From: Gnetum montanum
Taxonomy: Eukaryota > Streptophyta > Gnetopsida > Gnetales > Gnetaceae
Assembly: GCA_015680685.1 (NCBI GenBank)
Contig: MNCI01012653.1
Location: 166,723 to 230,722 of the forward strand
DNA: 64,000 nucleotides
Reading direction: 5' to 3'
Both the position numbers and the translations under genes were made by a program. Position 1 is the stretch's first letter. The number at the start of each line of letters is the position of its first letter. The notes below the pieces were generated by a model that was not told the origin of the DNA, searched no databases, and worked only from the letters and a program-made list of their open reading frames with translations. Positions 56,868-64,000 of the stretch are shown here, piece by piece.

Positions 56868-57180
56868 CCACTAAGGCCTAAAACTGGCAAAACCTAAGCC
56901 TTTTTTACCTATATTAGCTAAATTTCACCACGTGTAGCCTATTTTATTTGATTTAGCCTTATTACATGATGTTTTAACTTGTTTTTGGTCATGTGTTACA
57001 TTGTTGACCCTTATAACCTTCTTATAGCCTTTATGTAGTCTTATATTTACTTTATTTGACTTATTATAGCCTTATCTACCTCTTCTTAGCCTTTGATTAG
57101 CATTAAACAGTGGGGCTTGACCTTCCTCGACCACCATTTAGCACCATGTGACCATGGTCCATTAAGGCCTAAAACTAGCA
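56868..57180 (+). repeat. Second cluster of CCTAAAACTAGCAA-type repeats
   Basis: GGCCTAAAACTGGCAAAACC near 56873 and GGCCTAAAACTAGCAAAATC near 57153, separated by T-rich sequence with TAGCCTT words. This closes the 10-kb block opened by the cluster at 47515. Confidence 0.65.
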
Positions 57181-57397
57181 AAATCATGACCCTTAACAAT
57201 TATTTGTAGTCTTATTTATCATACTTCCCCTTTCTTAACTTTTTTTGAACTTTATTTGACCTCTATTGTACTTTGTTAACTTTCCCTTACATTATTGGTA
57301 GCCTTGAATGACCTTGTTTGCATTAAAATAGAATGTATTTACATAATTTTATAGCATTATACATTATTTATTCATATTTACCTAAGTTTCACTTAAT

Positions 57398-57850
57398 GTG
57401 CATTTGGTTGACATGTACGATCAAATTATGAGTACCTGGAAGCAAATCAATTTGCCTTTGTGTCCTCATGGACCTCATAGTGATGTTAAATGGTGTATCG
57501 ATGTTGATTGTCTAGATCTTAAGCCTACAAGCCTTGTTGACTACATAGCCTCAATAGAGAGACCTCTAGAATGGCCTAAAAACCTAGTCAAAACCATTGA
57601 CTTAGAGGTGAGTAACATAACTAAAGACTCTCTAGTTGAGGTTCTTATCACAACACACAATAGTGAGGAGAAAGCCCTTAAAGTAAGTTTCTCACTAGAA
57701 CCCAATAGGCTCAAGATGTCACCAAGGTCCTACAAAGCAACATTAAGGCATTTGCTTGGCCATATGATGAAATACAAGGCCTATACCCATGTTTATTCTA
57801 GCATAACATCATACTGTACCCTAGCATTAGATTGGTTAAGTAAAAAGTGA
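57398..57850 (+). pseudogene. Tat-type polyprotein linker before RT
   Basis: Open frame of 150 codons. The C-terminal part (SLEPNRLKMSPRSYKATLRH, then MMKYKAYTHVY) sits where Tat elements have the segment leading to the FAWSYEDMPG-like start of RT. The N-terminal part (CPHGPHSDVKWCIDVDCLDL) has no recognised domain. A stop at 57848 separates it from RT text continuing in the same direction. Confidence 0.6.
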
Positions 57851-58560
57851 GTAAGATTAGACCTAATTTGGCCCTAGCAATTCACAATGAGATTTCAAAG
57901 CTCTACTAAGCCAGTTTCATTAGGGCTATCAATTATGCAAAATGGGTGTCCAACATAGTGGTAGTCACTAAGAAAAATAGAAGTATCCATATTTGCATTG
58001 ATTTCTAAGACCTACATAAAGCAACTATCAATGATGACTTCCCTTTACATAGTATTGATCAACTTATTAATATGATCACTAGACATGCCTTGTTGTCCTT
58101 TATGGATGGATTCTCAAGATACAACCAGATTAGGATCAACCTAGAACATTAACTTAACATGACCTTCATGACCCTTTGGGGTATCATTGCTATACCATGA
58201 TGCCCTTTGACCTTAAGAATGCAAGAGCAACTTATGAGCAAGCCATGACCTATATCTTCAGTGATTACATGCTAGGTTTTCTTAATCATTACATAGATGA
58301 CATAGTTGTTAAGTCTAAAGTGGTTGGTGACCATGATAATTACCTAGACCTTGTGCTTAAATTATGTCTCAAATAGGAGCTTAGGCTTAATCCTAAGAAA
58401 TATGTCTTTAGTGTCAAGGCTAGTAAGATTCTTAGCTTTATTGTGTCTGAACCAGGGATACATGTTGATCCTAATAAGGTTAAGGCCATATCCAAATTAG
58501 CAATGCCTACAAACCTTAATGAGCTTTGAGGACTACAAGGCACATTTTAGTTTATTCGTA
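57851..58560 (+). pseudogene. Tat-type reverse transcriptase
   Basis: Blocks in order: SFIRAINYAKWVSNIVVVTK (about 57910-57970), IHICIDF, LHKATINDDFPLHSIDQLIN, LLSFMDGFSRYNQIRINLEH, MMPFDLKNARATYEQAM and the catalytic HYIDDIVVKSK (YIDD at 58290-58301, intact). The thumb reads RLNPKKYVFSVKASKI. A frameshift lies near 58170 and several stops are present. Confidence 0.85.
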
Positions 58561-59110
58561 GGTTTATCACTAGGCTTACAAATAAATTACAACCCATGCA
58601 ACACTTGCTTAAGACAAGGGTTCACTATGAGTGGATGGCTCTATGCCAAGAGGCCTTTGAAAACCTTAAGTAAGAGTTGACACAACTACCAATGGTCTAT
58701 CCTCGACAAGAGAGCAATTTATTTTACATCTACCTTACCATATCTAACACATCCATTACTTTTTAACTTTGTCAAAAATGTGATGATGGAGTAGAGGTGC
58801 TAGTATACTACCTTAACCATGCATTAGTTGCTCATGAGACTCAATACACTGAAGTAGAGAAGTATTGTCTAGCACTAGCCTTTTGATTGAAGAAGTGGAG
58901 ACACTACTTCTTCAGAAGCTAAGTTAATATCATTTTCAAGGACAACATTCTTAGAGTCATAACAACCAATTTATAAGAAAGTAATTTTATAGCCTAATGG
59001 AAAGCCATAACCATGGAGTTCAACATTTATTACATCTCTAAATCTTTAACAAAAAAACAAGCTATAGTTTTATAACTCACAATTTTACCTGTTGATGACT
59101 AAGCAACCAT
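58561..59110 (+). pseudogene. Tat-type gypsy RNase H (degenerate family form)
   Basis: LFYIYLTISNTSITF (about 58720-58765), VLVYYLNHALVAHETQYTEV, KYCLALAFxLKKWRHYFF (with one stop) and MEFNIYYISKSLT. The acidic residues of an active RNase H are mostly absent (LTISNT instead of a D-containing strand), as known for the original RNase H of Tat elements. Confidence 0.75.
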
Positions 59111-59154
59111 AGACCCTAAGTTTTCCAATGAACATATTAATGTCATTAGCTAAG

Positions 59155-59570
59155 TTCCCAAGGGTTATGAGGTATTCATGAACTTCGACAAAGCTTTAAC
59201 TACCCATGGGACTAGTGCCGCCACCATCATAACATTTCCATCTAGTGAAATTTGACCTTTCTCCTATTGTTTTGAGTTTTCTTGTACCAAAAATATAGTG
59301 GACTATGAGGGTTTTCTCAAAGGGATGATGGTAGCTCATGACCTATGAATTAGACACTTGATGATCAAAGGCAATTCACAACTTGTGATTAACCAAGTAA
59401 TCAAAGTCTATGCATGCAAAGCCCAACATTTACAATCTTATTGTGACCTAGGGAAGTAATTATTATAATAATTTATAGACATTACTATCCAACACATACC
59501 CTAAAATGAGAACATCATCATTGATTCACTTGCAACATTAGCCCTTAGTGTGATGCTAGATGTGTTTAGT
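59155..59570 (+). pseudogene. Tat-type additional (archaeal-like) RNase H downstream of RT
   Basis: GYEVFMNFDKALTTHGTSAA (Asp in the first strand), NIVDYEGFLKGMMVAHDL (Glu), LMIKGNSQLVINQVIKVY (Asn where Asp is expected) and NENIIIDSLATLALSVML (last Asp present). Here the extra RNase H lies between the gypsy RNase H and integrase, the usual Tat order, unlike elements A and B, where it precedes RT. Confidence 0.8.
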
Positions 59571-59789
59571 AAGTTTCCCACATTAACTGTGGATTGTGCT
59601 ACGTCTATCACTCAAAATGTTGAGGAGAGCTTTGTGGCTGTCATTCATACTACTCCTACCAAGGACTAGTATGATGGTATCAAATTTTACCTTATGCATG
59701 GAAAATCCTCATAAGGCTTGACTACTACTCAAAAGGATGTCATACATAAGAAATCGAAGCAATATGTCATCATAGGCAATAACACATTA

Positions 59790-60780
59790 TGTCAACAAGC
59801 CTATGATAGCATACTCCTAAAGTTCTTAGGTAAAACTGAAGTCAAAATAGTCCTAGAGGAGGTTCATGAGGGCATTTATGGAGAATGTATAGGGCATAGA
59901 GCTATGGCTACTAAGATTATATGGTTAGGCTACTATTCCCCTCATATTAAAAATGACTGTCTGTAGAAGGTTAAGCGTTGTGACATGTGCCAACCATATA
60001 GAAATCTTATACATGTGTTATCAACTAAGTTGCATACCACTCAAATAACATGGCCATTTTAAAGAGGGTTGGATATCATTAGAACCATAATGACCAAGTC
60101 TTCTATAAGGCATAGCTTCATCATCATCACAACTAAATACTTTATCAAGTGGGTTGAGCTTATTTCCTTAAGGAAGACTATAGCTGAATAGGTTTGCAAA
60201 TTCATCTTGGATAACATTGTAGCCCATTTTGGCATACCCATGACTATAGTTACAAACAATGGACCATAATTTAGTAGCCAAGAAACCAAATATTTCTATC
60301 ATGACCTAAGCATTAAGCATTCTCTCTTGTCACCTTATTACCCTCGAGCTAATGGACAAGTAGAAGTAAGCAACAAGGCCATCATTAATTTGCTCAAGAA
60401 GATGTTCAATAATAGCGAGTACAAATCGAATGAGAAACTTGTTCATGCACTATGGGCACACAGAAAACCCTACCGCATGACCACTAGTGTAACACCATAT
60501 AGCTTGATATATGGTTTTGAAGTTGTTTTACCTCTTGAATTATAGGTGTCTTCATTTTGAGTAGCCTTGACCAAGTTCATCAACAATGAGAAAAACAAGG
60601 AGTTTCGGATAATAGCCCTAGATTCAGTGCAAGAACAACATATGCAAGTGCTTTCTCACATGAAATACTATCAAGAGAGGAAAAAAAATAGCATCACCAT
60701 AACTTAAGCATCCATAAGATCAAGAAGGATGACCTAGTCCTCAAAGCCATCTGTGAGCATACATTGTCAGCCAACTAGGA
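59790..60780 (+). pseudogene. Tat-type integrase
   Basis: Zinc-binding module EEVHEGIYGECIGHRAMATK and VKRCDMCQPY (59860-60000). The core has LDIIRTIM (Asp, near 60068), TIVTNNGPxFSS (Asn for the second catalytic Asp, near 60247) and RANGQVEVSNKAIINLLKKM (Glu, near 60355). The C-terminal part reads TTSVTPYSLIYGFEVVLPLE (to 60545) and, in another frame, KIKKDDLVLKAI near 60718. Stops at 59964, 60058 and 60188 interrupt it. Confidence 0.85.
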
Positions 60781-60917
60781 CGGATCCTTTCCTATATTGG
60801 TGATAGGAAAGGATTTGTCCAATCTAATCAATCATTCTTATCTAAATCCATACTACATGTATCCAATAATCATCAATAATCAAGCTTGCTTTCAACAATC
60901 CACTACAATCTTAAATT

Positions 60918-61012
60918 GAAAACATGGTCTACTACGATCTTAAACTAGCAACATGACCTACGAGGCCTTAAACTAGTACCATGGCCTACCACAACCTTAA
61001 ACTAGCAACTTT
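60918..61012 (+). repeat. Third cluster of CTTAAACTAGCAA-type repeats
   Basis: Three units of about 32 bp: GGTCTACTACGATCTTAAAC, GACCTACGAGGCCTTAAACT and GGCCTACCACAACCTTAAAC, each continuing to a TAGCAAC / TAGTACC word. The cluster directly follows the integrase end. Confidence 0.8.
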
Positions 61013-61083
61013 GATGACCTGGATAACTTGGTTTTATCATCTGATGTGGCCTATATGCATTGTAGTGTTACAATATGTAGTAG

Positions 61084-61179
61084 TATTTTGTATTCTTTGT
61101 CAATGCCTCTCAGTTCAATCCTCCAGAAATCGATAAAGACGAGCCATTGAAACACCACAAAAATTTGCATGCTATAGCC
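61084..61179 (+). repeat. Left arm of a 1.17-kb-spaced inverted repeat
   Basis: TTTTGTATTCTTTGTCAATG, CCTCTCAGTTCAATCCTCCAG and GATAAAGACGAGCCATTGAA correspond in order to the reverse complement of 62149-62253. The inner part (purine-rich word, then TGAAACACCACAAA here and TGTAACATCCCAAAG there) looks like a polypurine tract followed by an LTR start. Confidence 0.7.
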
Positions 61180-62148
61180 AATTTTCACCAGGTAGCTTTA
61201 ACCCCATAAAATCCAAGCTAAAAATTCATTATAAATGTGAATAATGTAATCTATGAGGGGAAATCTCACATATTCCATAGTTTTGGAGCTAAAAAATTCC
61301 TCATAAGTGGTCAAAGCCTCATTCCCCAAGTGAAAAAAGTCACCTAGTCTTTATACTTGGGCTTTGGGGGGGTGGGCATGGGAGGGTCAAAAATGCCTTT
61401 TGGAATGCCAAAAATGGCACTTTGATGGGTTTTATAGGGGATATATATTTTTCTATGCTGGAAGCACTTGTAAGGGGTAAATTTCACCTATCCTCAATGT
61501 AGAGGAGTGAGGGGTTTCCCCTCAGCTTGGAAAGTTCTCCCCCTTCCCCTACGTGGAAACTACATGCCCCCAACATCGAAGTCATAAAAGCCAAATTTTT
61601 AACACTCCATGAATTCTAGCATTGCTAATTTTATGCTACTAATTACTGCAACATGTTAGATGATTCTAATGAGCATAATCTACAACTTGTGAATGCCAGC
61701 ATAATTTGGTTTTTGGCCCAAAATTATAGCATAATTAGAATTTCCCATTAGCATACATGCTAGTGTATATGCTAATGTATATGACCTTTTAGACAGTGTT
61801 ATGTTAACATAATTGGCATTTAGACCACCAAAATTTATAGCATATGAACCTATAGCTTTTCCTACCAATATTGGTAATGTTTTTGGGCTATTTTTCTACC
61901 ATATAAGGTACCAACATTTTGGATTTTACTAGTAAATTTTGATATCATATTTACACTTTTTACCTCTATACATCAACTTGAATGAGAATTTCAACTTGTA
62001 AGATAAAAATTACATCTTTGTACATTAGAAATTGTTTAAATTAAGCCACAGTAAAAGCCATGATGTGGGAATTTTTCATGGAAAAATGGGGAATTATTTT
62101 TTCCTTTGAAATTACTATTATATTATAATGTAAACACTCTAGTTATTA
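61180..62148 (+). other. Sequence between the inverted repeat arms
   Basis: No gene. A G-rich tract CTTTGGGGGGGTGGGCATGGG lies near 61368, and AGCATAATTAGAATT / TAGCATA words are frequent at 61620-61860. If the arms are two facing 3' ends, this would be two converging LTRs, but no internal similarity was evident. Confidence 0.35.
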
Positions 62149-62253
62149 GGCTACATATGCAAATATAAATTTTCTTTGGGATGTTACATTGGCCTCTCTT
62201 TATTAATGGCTGGAGGATGGACCCGAGAGGCATCAACAAAGAATACAAAACAT
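62149..62253 (-). repeat. Right arm of the inverted repeat
   Basis: The minus strand reads TTTTGTATTCTTTGTTGATG, CCTCTCGGGTCCATCCTCC, AATAAAGAGAGGCCAA, TGTAACATCCC and GCATATGTAGCC, matching the left arm in order. Confidence 0.7.
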
Positions 62254-64000
62254 CATTAGAAGTTCATCACCAATACTCCCTCTCCATATTTGATCTATAG
62301 TTGTCAAACCATACCAATGAGTGCTCATTATGGTGAAATGAATTCATTGGGGAATGTTATATGTTTGAGGTAAGATAGATGTCCTATTAATTATCAATGG
62401 ATTAACAAGGAATTTCAAATCTTGACATCCTAGCCATGACATGATGTTATCATGTCTTGTCAAAAAAGTCATCATGCTTAGCTACTTGAAATACTAGGTA
62501 CCCAATGATGTTTTATGAGTCCCAACACTCCATTCTTAGGCTTCTTAGGTCATCTTCCTTCTCCTTTGTTTTCATTCAAAGCCACTTGTTTGACATTAGG
62601 CTACATAGGCCTCTTGGCTTCTTAACAATTTGCTTCCTAATTTTTTTTTGTTGAAACCTTCACTAGGTTTCATCACCAAGGCCTAACTTTATTTTCTCAC
62701 TTTAATGAGCTATGTCACAAATAGGGAACTTGATTTCTATTTGATTTCTACCTTCTCGCTAAATGAGATGTGTTACATCCAATGCACTAGACTAATGAAG
62801 TGTATTGAAGGAGATGTCACAAGGCCATTGTGCATGAATGTCAAATGTATGATTTCCATTATTAACAAGGTAAGGGAGGCCATAATTTGGCTATAAGAAT
62901 ATGGCTCAGAAGGGGTAATGAAGGTGATCTAAGATAAATACTATTGGTGTTGAACAATCTAACTGAATCTTGTGTATCAAGTTCACATGATAACTTACTG
63001 TTATAATGAATCACACCTTTACAATGACTTTAGCATCATCCTTCAAATACCACTTCAAGACGACAAGAAATAAGTCAAATAGTACATGTAATTACAATAT
63101 ATTTGCATAAGATCAAAATGGAACATTAAGTAGACATAGGCTAATATTGCTTACAACAAGAAGAAAATGAGAAGTTTGTATTGTTGTTTCATAGACTTGT
63201 ATAAATTTTGCAACTCTCTATAACATCAAAATATGCTATAATAGGTTACACTAGCTCACTTTTTGTACCCTAAAATAGTTGTCAACATCAATTATTCACC
63301 CGAAGCTATGAACAAAAGATCAACCATAGTAACAACAAACATGTGAATGTTAGATGTAATCAAGGGCTATGTGATGGATTTAATGTTTCCGTACAAGGGG
63401 TTGATGATGTCTTGAGTAAGCTTAAACTCTACTGTGGAACTTAGTTTCATGCATTTTCTCCTTACCATCCTGGTTTAGATGAAAATTTCAACCAAGGACC
63501 CTTTTTGATGGCTTTGGCTTCAAGGTCAATGGTAATTAGGCTACTTCAAGATATTAATACCTCAAGCAAGAAATGTTTCGAGGCTTAAGGATTAAATATT
63601 CAAGGTTCCCTTGGCATAACAACATCATGAGAAGGATCTATTTGGGCTTTAAGGCTAGTCAAATTTGCTTTCTCATCCTCCTAGCCCATTCCTATATATC
63701 AACAAAAGCACATCAAGTAGCATTTGCATGATAAAATTATTAAATAATGTTGAAATACTGCAAAATAGTATAATAATAGAGCAAAATAATGCCACACAAT
63801 CAAAACAAAGTAGAATAAGGCTAAACAAGGCAAGGTGGGGTCCCTATAAGGCAAAGTAAGGTAAAACTTGGTAAAACAAAGTAATAACAAAGTGAAAACA
63901 AGGTAAAACTAAGTAAAAATAAAGTTAAAACAAGATACAACATTGCAAAAAATGTGGAACAATTTCAAAATAGTCTTAAATTTAATATATCTTTACTATA
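62254..64000 (+). other. Unassigned sequence with a purine-rich short repeat at the end
   Basis: No supported gene on either strand. A frame of 63 codons at 62705 (MSYVTNRELDFYLISTFSLN) has no recognisable domain. From about 63790 to 63935 degenerate units like GTAAAACAAG and AAACAAGGTAAAACT repeat every 10-12 bases. Confidence 0.4.

Overview
This is a stretch of a large, AT-rich plant nuclear genome built almost entirely of old, nested Ty3/gypsy LTR retrotransposons. Plant origin is indicated by Athila-type and Tat-type polyproteins, primer sites matching plant tRNA-Asp and tRNA-Asn, and a dual RNase H. The heavy decay and deep nesting suggest a gymnosperm-like genome, but the species cannot be fixed from sequence alone. 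No intact host gene is visible. Three runs of N (19389-19579, 41465-42389, 53031-53228) interrupt the assembly.

Left part (about 113-28620). The oldest layer appears to be a DNA transposon of the Merlin / IS1016-ISXO2 type. A degenerate transposase lies at 26832-27736, bracketed by inverted repeats at about 113-158 plus 17205-17275 (left) and 28501-28620 (right). Three retrotransposons expanded it from about 2.5 kb to about 28.5 kb. Element E (159-17204, Ty3/gypsy with an initiator-Met-type primer site) landed in the left inverted repeat. An Athila-type element (809-8853, TSD ATAGT) landed in the leader of E. Element A (17495-26452, Tat-like, TSD CCTAT) landed next to the transposase. The long leader of E also holds a minus-strand, intron-containing broken gene of unknown function (8957-11148), a 44-bp hairpin-forming tandem repeat (12186-12530) and a 5S-rRNA-like fragment (12813-12866).

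Middle part (about 28.6-42.4 kb). A relatively GC-rich stretch has short tandem duplications and a reading frame whose start resembles a plastid transit peptide. It is followed by Tat-like element B. The gag of B is split by a 5.9-kb gag-only Athila relative (33160-39035, TSD ACTAA, tRNA-Asp-type primer site). B resumes with protease and an extra RNase H and runs into an N gap.

Right part (42.4-64 kb). A second Tat-type architecture is seen: primer site for tRNA-Asn, gag and protease at 43.4-47.1 kb, then RT, RNase H, second RNase H and integrase at 57.4-60.8 kb. A block of about 10 kb separates the two halves. It contains a degenerate minus-strand coding region (about 51640-48090) and a tandem array with a period of roughly 190 bp (53.3-56.8 kb). 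Clusters of a short TAAACTAGCAA-containing repeat lie at both ends of the block and again after the integrase. An inverted repeat pair (61084-61179 / 62149-62253) follows.

Functionally these are gag (particle), protease, RT/RNase H (copying) and integrase (insertion) modules of retroelements, all with stops, frameshifts or lost catalytic residues. All similarities were judged by eye.
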